NCBI RefSeq assembly: GCF_014692525.1
Contig: NZ_JACNYL010000004.1
Location: 248,001-312,000 of the forward strand
Origin: Sphingobacterium chuzhouense
Lineage (GTDB): Bacteria; Bacteroidota; Bacteroidia; Sphingobacteriales; Sphingobacteriaceae
DNA: 64,000 nt
Direction of reading: 5' to 3'
Part shown: in pieces, positions 15,791 to 24,363 of the stretch
How the letters are laid out: every line of letters begins with the position of its first letter
Position numbering within the stretch: the stretch's first letter is position 1
Translations under genes and position numbers: made by a program
Notes under the pieces: generated by a model
Databases searched by the model: none
What the model was told of the DNA's origin: nothing
What the model saw: only the letters and a program-made list of their open reading frames with translations

Positions 15791-16927
15791 ATGGATTTAT
15801 TTAATGTTTATCCCATAAACCCTATTAATATAGTTAGAGCAAAAGGGTCTAGCGTTTGGGACGCAGCCGGTACGGAGTACCTTGATCTATATGGTGGGCA
15901 TGCGGTGATCTCCATCGGACACAGCCATCCACATTATGTAGAAACCCTCACCAAGCAACTGAATCAAATCGGATTCTATTCAAATTCCGTGGAAATTCCT
16001 TTGCAGAAACAGTTAGCACGACAGTTGGGCGAGATGTCGGGCAAAGATGATTATGCTTTGTTTCTGTGTAATTCAGGAGCGGAAGCTAATGAAAATGCGT
16101 TAAAATTAGCGTCGTTCCACAACGGGCGTAAAAAGATTATCGCTTTTACCAAGGCTTTTCACGGACGTACTTCGTTGGCTGTGGCGGCGACAGATAACCC
16201 CGCTATTGTTGCACCTGTTAACCAGACGGACAACGTGGTGTTTCTCCCCTTTAATGATGAAGAGGCATTAACTCGGGCTTTTCAAGATTTTGGTGATGAA
16301 ATTTCTGCTGTGATCATCGAAGGTATACAAGGCGTAGGTGGAATACGGGAAGCTTCTGTTTCTTTCCTGCGGCTGATCCGTTCACTTTGTGATCAGTATG
16401 GAACGGTGTTTATTGCAGATGCCGTACAATGTGGCTATGGCCGTACCGGTGATTTTTATTCACAAGATTATGCTGGTGTAGACGCAGATATTTATTCCAT
16501 GGCGAAAGGAATGGGAAATGGATTTCCTATTGGTGCTATCAGCATATCACCTAAATTTAAAGCTTCTTTTGGTATGTTAGGGACAACTTTTGGTGGTAAT
16601 CATCTCGCATGTGCCGCGGCAATCGCCGTACTAGACGTGATGAAGCAGGAGAATTTATTGGGGAATACACAAAATGTTGGGAACTATCTCATCACGGAAT
16701 TGAAAAAGTTTGATAAAGTGGAAGAGGTAAGAGGTAGAGGGTTAATGATCGGAATGGTATTGCCGGACGAATTATCGAATGTGAAAAAAGATCTACTGTT
16801 AAAGAATAGAATTTTTACGGGAGAAGCTAAACCTAATATTATTCGGATTTTGCCTGCTCTGAATATCACAAAGGATATTGCAGATATATTTTTAACTGCA
16901 CTTGACGAACGTTTGAAAGCGTCTTAA
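15791..16927 (+). CDS. argD: N-acetyl/N-succinylornithine aminotransferase
   Basis: This is a class III PLP aminotransferase that converts N-acyl-glutamate semialdehyde to N-acyl-ornithine. The 378 residues carry SGAEANENALKLA (cofactor phosphate cup), AFHGRT, EGIQGVGGI, DAVQCGYGRTG with the Asp that binds the PLP ring nitrogen, and MAKGMGNGFPIGAI with the Schiff-base lysine. Family members usually read DE(V/I)Q; here the second residue is Ala. It is first in a block with the transcarbamylase, argB, proC and an argE-like gene. The acyl group is probably succinyl, inferred from the next gene. Confidence 0.9.
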   Translation: MDLFNVYPINPINIVRAKGSSVWDAAGTEYLDLYGGHAVISIGHSHPHYVETLTKQLNQIGFYSNSVEIPLQKQLARQLGEMSGKDDYALFLCNSGAEANENALKLASFHNGRKKIIAFTKAFHGRTSLAVAATDNPAIVAPVNQTDNVVFLPFNDEEALTRAFQDFGDEISAVIIEGIQGVGGIREASVSFLRLIRSLCDQYGTVFIADAVQCGYGRTGDFYSQDYAGVDADIYSMAKGMGNGFPIGAISISPKFKASFGMLGTTFGGNHLACAAAIAVLDVMKQENLLGNTQNVGNYLITELKKFDKVEEVRGRGLMIGMVLPDELSNVKKDLLLKNRIFTGEAKPNIIRILPALNITKDIADIFLTALDERLKAS

Positions 16928-16965
16928 AATTGAAGACTTTATTATACTAATTTAGATATTCAACA

Positions 16966-16993
16966 CTGGCCATTGATTATTGATCATTGGTCA
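16966..16993. repeat. Short degenerate repeat before the transcarbamylase gene
   Basis: CTGGCCATTGATTATTGATC followed by ATTGGTCA. CCATTGAT and ATCATTGG form an 8-bp inverted repeat with one mismatch. The style resembles the GGTCACT/CCAGTAAC repeats at 31391 and 33661. Confidence 0.4.
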
Positions 16994-17009
16994 CTTTTAA
17001 CCTTGAAAG

Positions 17010-17975
17010 ATGGACAAATTTTTTTCAGTTGCTGATATTGATGATTTAGATTCGGTTGTGCAAGAAGCATTGTCGTTGAAAACCAATCCATATAATTGGC
17101 GGGAACTGGGTAAGAACAAAACATTAGGTTTGGTGTTTCTGAATCCAAGTCTGCGTACGCGGTTAAGCACCCAAAAAGCGGCAATGAGCCTCGGTATGGA
17201 TGTGATGGTCATCAATATGGATAAAGAAGGCTGGGCATTGGAAACCCAAGATGGCGTAATCATGAACGGAACAACAGTGGAACATATCCGGGAAGCTGCT
17301 GCTGTAATGGGTGAATATTGCGATATCTTAGGCTTACGTTCTTTCCCGAGCTTGAAAGATAAAGAAGCTGATTATACAGAGGAACTGTTTAATAAGTTTG
17401 TGAAATTTTGTCGTGTTCCGGTGGTTTCTTTGGAAAGTGCTACACGCCATCCTTTACAAAGTTTAACGGACTTAATTACCATTACCGAACATAAAAAGGT
17501 GACTAAACCTAAAGTTGTGCTGGCTTGGGCACCTCATGTAAAAGCATTGCCTCAAGCCGTTCCGAATTCTTTTTCAGAATGGATGTGCAAGGCGCAGGAA
17601 CAAGATCTGGTTGATTTCACCATTGCGCATCCTATAGGATATGAATTGAGCGAAGAATTTACAACGGGAGCGCGCATTGTGAACGATTTAGATCGTGCTT
17701 TGGAGGAAGCTGATTTTGTATACGTAAAAAACTGGTCGTCCTATCACGATTATGGAAAGGTGTTTCCAGTGGAAGGAGATTGGTTGATGACCAATGCGAA
17801 ATTAGGTTTGACGAATGATGCTAAAGTGATGCATTGTTTACCTGTACGGCGAGATTTAGAGCTCTCCTCAGAGATTCTTGATGGACCTAATTCTTTAGTC
17901 ATCAAAGAGGCCGGTAACCGTGTGTGGGCAGCCCAAGTAGTATTAAAACGTATGTTGGAAAATCTTAAAAAGTAA
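17010..17975 (+). CDS. argF': N-succinylornithine carbamoyltransferase
   Basis: This enzyme transfers the carbamoyl group to N-acylated ornithine, giving N-acyl-citrulline. It has 321 residues with FLNPSLRTRLSTQ (carbamoyl phosphate binding), ESATRHPLQSLTDLITI, WAPHVKALPQAVPNSF and MHCLPVRRDLELS. From memory it aligns closely with the Bacteroides fragilis succinylornithine transcarbamylase. In that enzyme residue 90 is Pro and favours succinyl substrates, while the Xanthomonas acetylornithine enzyme has Glu. Here residue 90 is Val (NGTTVEHI), a small hydrophobic residue compatible with succinylornithine. Ordinary ornithine is unlikely as substrate. Confidence 0.9.
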   Translation: MDKFFSVADIDDLDSVVQEALSLKTNPYNWRELGKNKTLGLVFLNPSLRTRLSTQKAAMSLGMDVMVINMDKEGWALETQDGVIMNGTTVEHIREAAAVMGEYCDILGLRSFPSLKDKEADYTEELFNKFVKFCRVPVVSLESATRHPLQSLTDLITITEHKKVTKPKVVLAWAPHVKALPQAVPNSFSEWMCKAQEQDLVDFTIAHPIGYELSEEFTTGARIVNDLDRALEEADFVYVKNWSSYHDYGKVFPVEGDWLMTNAKLGLTNDAKVMHCLPVRRDLELSSEILDGPNSLVIKEAGNRVWAAQVVLKRMLENLKK

Positions 17976-17992
17976 AATTATTTAATTTATCT

Positions 17993-18787
17993 ATGGGAAG
18001 TGGGTTGCATATTATTAAAATCGGGGGAAATGTCATTGATGACGATGTTCAGTTGCAAAGTTTTCTAGAGAAATTTGCAGCATTACAAGGCAAAAAAATA
18101 TTAGTCCACGGCGGAGGAAAGATAGCCACGCGAATTGCTGCAGATTTAGGTATTGAGGCAAAATTGGTTGATGGCCGACGTATTACAGACAAACAGATGT
18201 TGGATGTTACGACGATGGTGTATGCAGGTCTAACAAATAAACATGTTGTCTCTTCTCTGCAAAAATTTGGGTGTGATGCATTAGGATTATGCGGAGCAGA
18301 TGGTAATACAATTAAAGCAATTAAGCGTCCTGTTCGAGAAATTGACTATGGATATGTTGGGGATATTTTGGTAGATTCGGTAAATACCCTTAGTATAAAG
18401 AAGTTTTTGGAAGCAGGTTTTACTCCGGTATTTTCAGCTATTACCCATAATGGCTTGGGACAACTACTAAACACCAATGCGGATACTATTGCTTCGGCGT
18501 TAGCTGTTTCGTTGGCAAAGATTTATGAAACCAAGTTAATTTACTGCTTTGAAAAAGATGGTGTGTTGCGTAATGTGGATGATCCCGAATCTGTCATTAA
18601 ATCTATAAAAGCCGATGAATTCGAAAAACTGAAAGCAGAGGAAGTGATTTATGAAGGGATGATTCCGAAACTGGAAAATGCTTTTGAAGCACTTGGGAAA
18701 GGGGTGAAAAATGTATATATTGGCAATGCCTTAAACCTACATAAATATCAACAAGGGGAATTTGGCACTTGTTTGTTATCGAAATAG
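17993..18787 (+). CDS. argB: N-acetyl/N-succinylglutamate kinase
   Basis: This amino-acid-kinase-fold enzyme phosphorylates N-acylglutamate, the second arginine step. The 264-residue sequence shows HIIKIGGNVID (nucleotide phosphate loop), ILVHGGGKIATRIAADLGI, DGRRITDKQMLDV, NTNADTIASALAVSLA and a C-terminal KLENAFEALGKGVKNVYIG. It is 18 bases behind the transcarbamylase and 9 before proC, so one operon is likely. Whether it acts on acetyl- or succinyl-glutamate cannot be read from the sequence alone; the neighbours suggest succinyl. Confidence 0.92.
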   Translation: MGSGLHIIKIGGNVIDDDVQLQSFLEKFAALQGKKILVHGGGKIATRIAADLGIEAKLVDGRRITDKQMLDVTTMVYAGLTNKHVVSSLQKFGCDALGLCGADGNTIKAIKRPVREIDYGYVGDILVDSVNTLSIKKFLEAGFTPVFSAITHNGLGQLLNTNADTIASALAVSLAKIYETKLIYCFEKDGVLRNVDDPESVIKSIKADEFEKLKAEEVIYEGMIPKLENAFEALGKGVKNVYIGNALNLHKYQQGEFGTCLLSK

Positions 18788-18795
18788 ACTAAAAA

Positions 18796-19596
18796 ATGAG
18801 CAAAATTACGATAATCGGTAGTGGAAATATTGGACTTTCCCTTGCCAAAGGGCTCGTGAAATCTGGACAGTATATTGCCGCTGATATCACGCTAACGCGC
18901 AGAAACCTCGTTAATCTTCAAGAGGAGGCGGCGCTCGGCTTTCAAGTAAGCGATAATAATGCACAGGCAGCTTTAAATGCTGAAATCGTCGTGTTGGCTA
19001 TTCTACCGCAACAACTTCGTAAAGTATTGGAAGAGGTGAAAGATAGCGCGCGTGCCGAGCAGATTATTGTTTCTGTGGTGTCGGGTGTAAGTTGTGCTGA
19101 CATCAAACAAGTGTTAGGCGCAGACAAATTGGTCGTACGGGCGATGCCAAATACAGCGATTGCCATTGGACAGTCCATGACATGTATTGCGACTGACAAT
19201 GCTGCGGACGGAGAAATAAAAAAGGTAGAGCAATTATTCGAATCAGTGGGGGCTGTGGTGGTTATTCAAGAAGACCTCATGACGTCTGCAACTGCCCTTT
19301 GCGCATGCGGTATCGCTTTTTTCTTACGCGCTATCCGAGCAGCTTCGCAAGGAGGGGTAGAAATAGGTTTCCATGCGCATGATGCCTTAAAAATGGCTGT
19401 ACAAACAGCTAAAGGTGCGGCAGACTTACTATTGCAAACACAAAATCACCCAGAAGGAGAGATTGATAAGGTGACTTCACCTAAAGGGTGTACGATTGCA
19501 GGGTTGAACGAAATGGAGCATAATGGATTCAGTTCGGCATTCATAAAAGGAATAAAACTGTCCGCAGAAAAGGCAGGGGGGCTATATAATGAGTAA
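18796..19596 (+). CDS. proC: Pyrroline-5-carboxylate reductase
   Basis: ProC reduces pyrroline-5-carboxylate to proline with NAD(P)H. The 266 residues include the dinucleotide-binding start KITIIGSGNIGLSLAKGL, VRAMPNTAIAIGQSMTCIA, and the C-terminal dimerisation domain with TSPKGCTIAGLNEMEHNGF, the family signature. It is inside the arginine block and its end overlaps the next gene by 8 bases, tying proline synthesis to the same transcript. Confidence 0.94.
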   Translation: MSKITIIGSGNIGLSLAKGLVKSGQYIAADITLTRRNLVNLQEEAALGFQVSDNNAQAALNAEIVVLAILPQQLRKVLEEVKDSARAEQIIVSVVSGVSCADIKQVLGADKLVVRAMPNTAIAIGQSMTCIATDNAADGEIKKVEQLFESVGAVVVIQEDLMTSATALCACGIAFFLRAIRAASQGGVEIGFHAHDALKMAVQTAKGAADLLLQTQNHPEGEIDKVTSPKGCTIAGLNEMEHNGFSSAFIKGIKLSAEKAGGLYNE

Positions 19597-20656
19597 GAGT
19601 GTAGCCCGTTTGATAGAAGAAGCGACGTCGCTATTGAAGCAATTGATAACTCTGCCCTCTTTTAGCAAAGAAGAAAACGACACAGCAGATTTGTTGTGTC
19701 GTTTTTTTCATGAAAGGGGGGTGGTGTATGAACGTCTAGGTAACAATGTGTGGGCTTATAATAAATACAGAGACGATTCGAAACCTAGTATCCTGTTGAA
19801 TTCCCATCACGATACGGTAAAACCGAATAGCGGCTATACAAAAGATCCGTTTGTTCCGACGGTGATGGAAGGTAAGCTATATGGTTTGGGAAGCAACGAT
19901 GCTGGAGGGTGTCTAGTATCGTTAACAGCCGCATTCTTGTATTATTATGAACAAGAGGATTTACGCTATAATATTTGTTTATTAGCATCTGCAGAAGAGG
20001 AGATTTCGGGAAAAAATGGCGTTGAGGAAGCAATAAAGCATATCGGGCGGTTCGATTTTGCTATTGTTGGGGAGCCTACCCAACTGCATATGGCTGTGGC
20101 AGAAAAAGGGCTGATGGTGTTGGATTGTGAGGCTGTTGGTATTGCTGGACATGCCGCGCGGGAGGAGGGAGAGAACGCCATTTATAAGGCGATGGCGGCG
20201 ATAAATTGGTTTCGTACCTTTCAATTTCCGAGAGTTTCATCTCACTTAGGTCCTGTAAAGATGTCTGTTACTGTCGTAAATGGTGGCACACAGCATAATG
20301 TCGTGCCGGCATCTTGTACATTTGTCGTCGACGTACGTACCACTGATGTTTATAACAACCAAGAGGTTCTGGACATCATCAAGCAGCATGTTTCGGTTAA
20401 GGTAACCCCCCGTTCCACAAGGCTCAATCCTTCTACGATTGAATTGGATCATCCGATTGTACAATCGGGTATAAGTTTGGGAGCAAAGACATTCGGTAGC
20501 CCGACAATGAGCGATCAGGCATTGTTACCTATTCCCTCTGTAAAAGTAGGGCCGGGCGATTCGGCCAGATCGCATTCTGCAGATGAGTATATATTTTTAA
20601 CAGAAATTGAACAAGGCGTTGCTTTTTATATTGATTTATTGAGGAATATCCTGTAA
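19589..20656 (+). CDS. argE: M20 deacylase, acetyl/succinyl-citrulline or -ornithine deacylase
   Basis: This M20 family zinc hydrolase removes the N-acyl group late in arginine synthesis. The 355 residues have LNSHHDTVKP (first metal His and Asp), LGSNDAGGCLVSL (bridging Asp), ASAEEEISG (Glu general base and ligand), GEPTQLHMAVAEKG, and a final metal His in SARSHSADEYIF. The dimerisation domain is at about 170-280. Because the transcarbamylase acts on acylated ornithine, the natural substrate should be acyl-citrulline. It overlaps proC by 8 bases and ends at a strong terminator. Confidence 0.85.
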   Translation: MSKSVARLIEEATSLLKQLITLPSFSKEENDTADLLCRFFHERGVVYERLGNNVWAYNKYRDDSKPSILLNSHHDTVKPNSGYTKDPFVPTVMEGKLYGLGSNDAGGCLVSLTAAFLYYYEQEDLRYNICLLASAEEEISGKNGVEEAIKHIGRFDFAIVGEPTQLHMAVAEKGLMVLDCEAVGIAGHAAREEGENAIYKAMAAINWFRTFQFPRVSSHLGPVKMSVTVVNGGTQHNVVPASCTFVVDVRTTDVYNNQEVLDIIKQHVSVKVTPRSTRLNPSTIELDHPIVQSGISLGAKTFGSPTMSDQALLPIPSVKVGPGDSARSHSADEYIFLTEIEQGVAFYIDLLRNIL

Positions 20657-20700
20657 AAAAGAGAAAAAGGGGCGGAATTCTGCCCCTTTTTCTCTTTTTT
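20655..20700. terminator. Bidirectional terminator, argE and Lrp genes
   Basis: A perfect 19-bp stem (20655-20673 with 20682-20700) has A-runs on one arm and T-runs on the other, so it works on both strands. It sits between the convergent argE-like gene and the Lrp/AsnC gene, and its last bases overlap the regulator's stop codon. Confidence 0.92.
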
Positions 20701-21169
20701 ACAAAGTTATTTGCCTTTTTATGCTTTCTTCAAGCGAAATAATAGTTTCTGTCCGCTGAATACCTGTCAAGGATTGGATGTCTTCGTTTAATACTTTACG
20801 TAGGTGTGCGGTATCTCGACATACAATCTTAGCGAACATACTGTATTGCCCGGTACAATAATGTAGTTCGACGACCTCTTTTATGTCCTGTAGTTGTTTT
20901 ACAGCATCAGAATACTGGGAACCTTTCTCTAAATAAATCCCTAAGAAAGCCGTAATATCAAAACCTACTTTTTGTGGGTTAATAATAAGCTGAGAACCCT
21001 TAATTATTCCCAACTCTTCCATCTTTTTCATTCTTACATGGATGGTTCCTCCTGAAACTATTAGTTTTTTAGCTATTTCTGTGTATGGAATTGATGCGTT
21101 TTCCATTAAAATAGACAAAATTTGTATGTCTAAATTGTCTAAATCGTAATTTGAATACTTTTTATCCAT
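20699..21169 (-). CDS. Lrp/AsnC family transcriptional regulator
   Basis: The 156-residue protein has an AsnC-type helix-turn-helix at the N-terminus (LDNLDIQILSILMENASIPY, then IAKKLIVSGGTIHVRMKKME) and a RAM ligand-binding domain at about 70-150 (ITAFLGIYLEKGSQ, VVELHYCTGQYSMFAKIVCR). Such proteins sense amino acids and form octamers on DNA. It is convergent with the arginine/proline block, so control of amino acid metabolism is plausible, but no operator was identified. Confidence 0.92.
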   Translation of the reverse strand: MDKKYSNYDLDNLDIQILSILMENASIPYTEIAKKLIVSGGTIHVRMKKMEELGIIKGSQLIINPQKVGFDITAFLGIYLEKGSQYSDAVKQLQDIKEVVELHYCTGQYSMFAKIVCRDTAHLRKVLNEDIQSLTGIQRTETIISLEESIKRQITL

Positions 21170-21596
21170 AAAAAATGGTGTTTTTTATTAAAAAATTACC
21201 TTTATTTTTAAATTTGTATAAAAATAAAATAAAATTTTCAGATATTTTGATGTATTTATATATTTGTATTAACAAAAAGGGATTGAAAAAGAACTTTTGT
21301 CACAGAATAGCATGTTACTTCCCTCAAAATAACATAGGTTTATAATTGGTTAGCGTAAGAAACTCCTCTCCCCGGGGAGTTTCTTCATTTATATGCTACC
21401 TCTTTGAACCTCGTGTCTGTACTTTTTTTAATCTTTTTGTAAAAATACTAAGTATTTTCTTAATATAATTTTATTTTTTACAGTAAATCGACCATTTATT
21501 GTAAATGTTCTATTTTTCTGTATTTTTTAAAAGGAATAGCACAGAAAAATAAATAAGCTTCTTTGACCTAAATTTTGTATTTTTCGAAAAATACCC
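21170..21596. other. AT-rich divergent intergenic region
   Basis: These 427 bases separate the Lrp gene and the gene at 21600, which diverge. The region is very AT-rich with many A- and T-runs. The only clear structure is the hairpin at 21357-21385. A TATATTTG box (21259-21266) could start a short transcript running into that hairpin. No coding frame with family resemblance was seen. Confidence 0.6.
21357..21385 (+). terminator. Terminator-like hairpin, possible end of a small RNA
   Basis: AAGAAACTCC (21357-21366) pairs with GGAGTTTCTT (21376-21385) across a TCTCCCCGG loop. No gene on the plus strand ends nearby, so it may terminate a small RNA that begins near 21273. Confidence 0.4.
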
Positions 21597-21599
21597 GTG

Positions 21600-22643
21600 A
21601 TGGAAATTGAAGATGTTAAAATATCGCGCAAAAAGCCGATTTATCCGGTAGGTACAGGGCTCAACAAATACCTACGTATGTATCAGCGGGATGCTAAGTT
21701 GCCCTTGGCATACAGTGAGCTGTTGAATTTTTCGGAAACAGTACCGGTGATGGATAAGTATGGAAACGACACGTTCTGGGAAACGCCGTTGTATCCACCT
21801 CATTTGCAAGATCAGCTATATGACGCGTTAAGGGTGGTATATGCGAAACTTAAAGCATCGGGTAATACGCGTATTGTAGAGCATAAGATTATCGATAGAA
21901 TAGAGTATTGTGCGTTCGGAAATACGAAGCCTTTCCGGGTGCGCATTATCAATAGGCTAAATGATGTATACGATTATTTTTATATCAAACAGGCGGATGC
22001 CTCCCGAATATATGGGCTGGAACTAGAGGAGATTCTTTCACCTAATCAAGTAAACTATCTTGTAGACCGTGATACATTAGTGGAGGAGCATATTGTTGGT
22101 ATACCGGGAGATGTGTTCAGTAAATTTGGCATACATAATCCGGAGTATAACCAAACCCGTATCGCAAAGGAATTTGTAAAGTTTAATGAACGTTGTATTA
22201 TTTCCCTGCTTGGGGATATGCGTGCATATAACTTTGTTATGCAGATTACGCCGGATTTCGATGATTTCCAGTTCCGTATCCGGGCGATTGATTTTGATCA
22301 GCAGTTTTATGAAGGCAACCCAAAAGTATACATGCCCCAGTATTTTAAGGAGAATTTTCCATATGTGAAATTAGCGATGGAACATTTAAATGAAAAAACT
22401 GTACTCCAATATCAACAGGAAGAGTGCTCGTCTATTGTGCACCGAGTACGGAGCGAACGGCATCGGATTAAAGATCTGCGAGACGCTTCGAAATTGCAGG
22501 AACTATCTACACCTGAAAACATTAAAAGATTAAGAGAAGGATACGGGGCATTTTATAATAATGAGGCCTATCTGGATTGTAAATCCATGACAGATATTGT
22601 GGAGCTTAATGTGAAGAATGTCATTCGGCAGGTGAAGCTCTGA
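21600..22643 (+). CDS. Uncharacterised protein with kinase-like catalytic motifs
   Basis: I do not recognise a named family. The 347-residue protein (ATG at 21600; GTG at 21597 is an alternative start) has no signal peptide or membrane segment. Motifs in order resemble a protein-kinase/phosphotransferase fold: a lysine in YFYIKQADASR (about 130), acidic residues in LELEEIL (about 142), a hinge-like LVEEHIVGIPGDVF, a catalytic-loop-like LLGDMRAYNFVM (Asp206, Asn211) and RAIDFDQQF (Asp231, Asp233). The last two match the GDxxxxN and DFD arrangement of aminoglycoside-phosphotransferase-like enzymes. It is convergent with ruvC, ending one base from it. A cytosolic kinase of unknown substrate is the best guess; a degenerate pseudokinase is possible. 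Confidence 0.75.
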   Translation: MEIEDVKISRKKPIYPVGTGLNKYLRMYQRDAKLPLAYSELLNFSETVPVMDKYGNDTFWETPLYPPHLQDQLYDALRVVYAKLKASGNTRIVEHKIIDRIEYCAFGNTKPFRVRIINRLNDVYDYFYIKQADASRIYGLELEEILSPNQVNYLVDRDTLVEEHIVGIPGDVFSKFGIHNPEYNQTRIAKEFVKFNERCIISLLGDMRAYNFVMQITPDFDDFQFRIRAIDFDQQFYEGNPKVYMPQYFKENFPYVKLAMEHLNEKTVLQYQQEECSSIVHRVRSERHRIKDLRDASKLQELSTPENIKRLREGYGAFYNNEAYLDCKSMTDIVELNVKNVIRQVKL

Positions 22644-22644
22644 T

Positions 22645-23208
22645 TTAGCGTAGCCTACGCTGATTGTCTTTTACAAAGGCTTCCCAACCCGAATAGCTCT
22701 TTTTCTCCATACTGCTATTTTGCTGGAATGCATGACATACGGCGACGGCCAGTCCATCTGTCGCATCCAAGAATTCGGGGGTCTCATTGAATTGTAGGAT
22801 TGTTTTTAGCATGGCAGCTACCTGTTCCTTACTGGCGCTACCATTTCCGGTGACAGATTGCTTTATCTTACGTGGGGAGTATTCAAAGATAGGAATGTCT
22901 ACACTCAGCGCAGCTGCCATTGCAACACCCTGCGCCCTTCCGAGTTTTAGCATAACTTGAATATTTTTTCCATAGAAAGGTGCTTCCAGCGCGACGCAAT
23001 CCGGCTGGTATTCTTGTATAAGGGACATGGTTTTCTTAAAGATACGCTGGAGTTTTAATCCTTGATCGTCCAAATGTCCCATTTTAACGACGCCCAAGCT
23101 TAAAAGTGATATTTTTTGTCCCGTCTGCTTCACCAACCCATACCCCATAACAACAGTTCCGGGATCAATTCCCAAAATTATACGTTCTTTAGCCTTCTCT
23201 CTTTGCAT
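22645..23208 (-). CDS. ruvC: Holliday junction resolvase RuvC
   Basis: RuvC cleaves Holliday junctions during homologous recombination. The 187 residues have an RNase H-like fold with catalytic acids in IILGIDPGTVVMGYG (Asp), VALEAPFYGKN (Glu) and FLDATDGLAVAVCHAF (two Asp). The motif KQSVTGNGSASKEQVAAML is also typical. ruvA and ruvB are not adjacent, which is common in this phylum. Confidence 0.96.
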   Translation of the reverse strand: MQREKAKERIILGIDPGTVVMGYGLVKQTGQKISLLSLGVVKMGHLDDQGLKLQRIFKKTMSLIQEYQPDCVALEAPFYGKNIQVMLKLGRAQGVAMAAALSVDIPIFEYSPRKIKQSVTGNGSASKEQVAAMLKTILQFNETPEFLDATDGLAVAVCHAFQQNSSMEKKSYSGWEAFVKDNQRRLR

Positions 23209-23388
23209 GTTGCAATATTACGATTTTAAGTTTAACTCCCTCTTATATGTAACTAATTCGTAAGACCGTATGAGCCATTTTGCTATTAAACCGCCAAAGG
23301 CAGCATGAATACCTTAAATAAACAAGGTAATGAATAAACGATTTATTCTAATGAAAATTTAGTAACATTGTGCTTTTATTTTAAATAG

Positions 23389-24363
23389 TTGACGAAACAG
23401 CAAAAGAAATATCTTAATCTGGGAATTAAGTTGGCAATTATAGGATTGGCGACCTGGTTCATTGTTTCCAAGGTCAATAACCAGCAGAACCTCCGGGAAT
23501 TTAAAACCTTATTGCAAAGTATAGATCCATGGACGGTCCGAGCGACGCTAGCCGTTGTTGTGGTGATGATGTTGATGAATTGGGCAATTGAGGTCGTCAA
23601 ATGGAAATATCTCAGTCGACGGATCGAGTTGATTAGTTGGTGGAAAGCTATAAGATCAGTCTTTTGCGGACTTACATGGGCGATATTCACACCGAATAGG
23701 ATAGGTGAATATGGAGGCCGTATTCTTCTTTTAAAGCCACGCAGTAGAGCAAGAGGCGCGATAGCAATGGGTGTTGGACTCTTTGCGCAGCTGGTTCTCA
23801 CGAGTGTATTTGGTTCTTTGAGTATCGCCTGGTTTGTCGCCACTTATCTGCCGACACCGGATAGTGTCAAATTTGGGGTTTGGTTATTGGCGATAATTTA
23901 TGCAGTGGCATTTGTTGTACTTTATTTCAATGTGCATTGGGTAGATTATCTCGTCGGTAAATTTAAGTTTTTACGTAAGATCAAACCGTTCTTCTCCATA
24001 TTGGAAGATTTCACTACGCGAGAGCTTTTACATGTGTTGCTCCTCTCGTTGTTGCGCTTTATCATATTTACTTCACAATATGTCGTGCTAATGTTGGTCT
24101 TTTTGCCCGAGCTGCCATTTGTTTCGATGGTGTTAATGATTTTTATCCTGTTTTTCGTCCAATCTGCCGTACCATCACTCGATATTTTCGATTTCAGTGT
24201 GCGCAGTTTTGTTGCAAGCAATTTGTATAGTTATATTACAACGCAGGAAATAGCCGTAATGGCAATTGTTTCTTGTATTTGGTTTGTCAATCTTATCCTG
24301 CCCGCTATTATGGGATCCGTATTTGTATTAAATGTAAATTATGTGGGTGGCAACAAGTCTTGA
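23389..24363 (+). CDS. Flippase-like integral membrane protein (UPF0104 / LPG synthase TM)
   Basis: This 324-residue protein has about eight hydrophobic segments and the family pattern of the membrane domain of lysylphosphatidylglycerol synthase (WAIFTPNRIGEYGGRILLL; then AVPSLDIFDFSVRSFVASN). Such stand-alone domains are thought to move lipids or polyprenyl-linked sugars. The start is TTG at 23389, directly after an in-frame stop. The next ATG would remove the first membrane segment, so TTG is preferred. Its last 23 bases overlap the glycosyltransferase gene, suggesting joint action on a lipid-linked product. It has a paralogue at 29394-30308. Confidence 0.82.
   Translation: MTKQQKKYLNLGIKLAIIGLATWFIVSKVNNQQNLREFKTLLQSIDPWTVRATLAVVVVMMLMNWAIEVVKWKYLSRRIELISWWKAIRSVFCGLTWAIFTPNRIGEYGGRILLLKPRSRARGAIAMGVGLFAQLVLTSVFGSLSIAWFVATYLPTPDSVKFGVWLLAIIYAVAFVVLYFNVHWVDYLVGKFKFLRKIKPFFSILEDFTTRELLHVLLLSLLRFIIFTSQYVVLMLVFLPELPFVSMVLMIFILFFVQSAVPSLDIFDFSVRSFVASNLYSYITTQEIAVMAIVSCIWFVNLILPAIMGSVFVLNVNYVGGNKS

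Noticed and set aside
21600..22643. HipA-type toxin
   Set aside because: The kinase-like motifs are only similar in spacing; no HipB-like partner and no HipA N-terminal domain.
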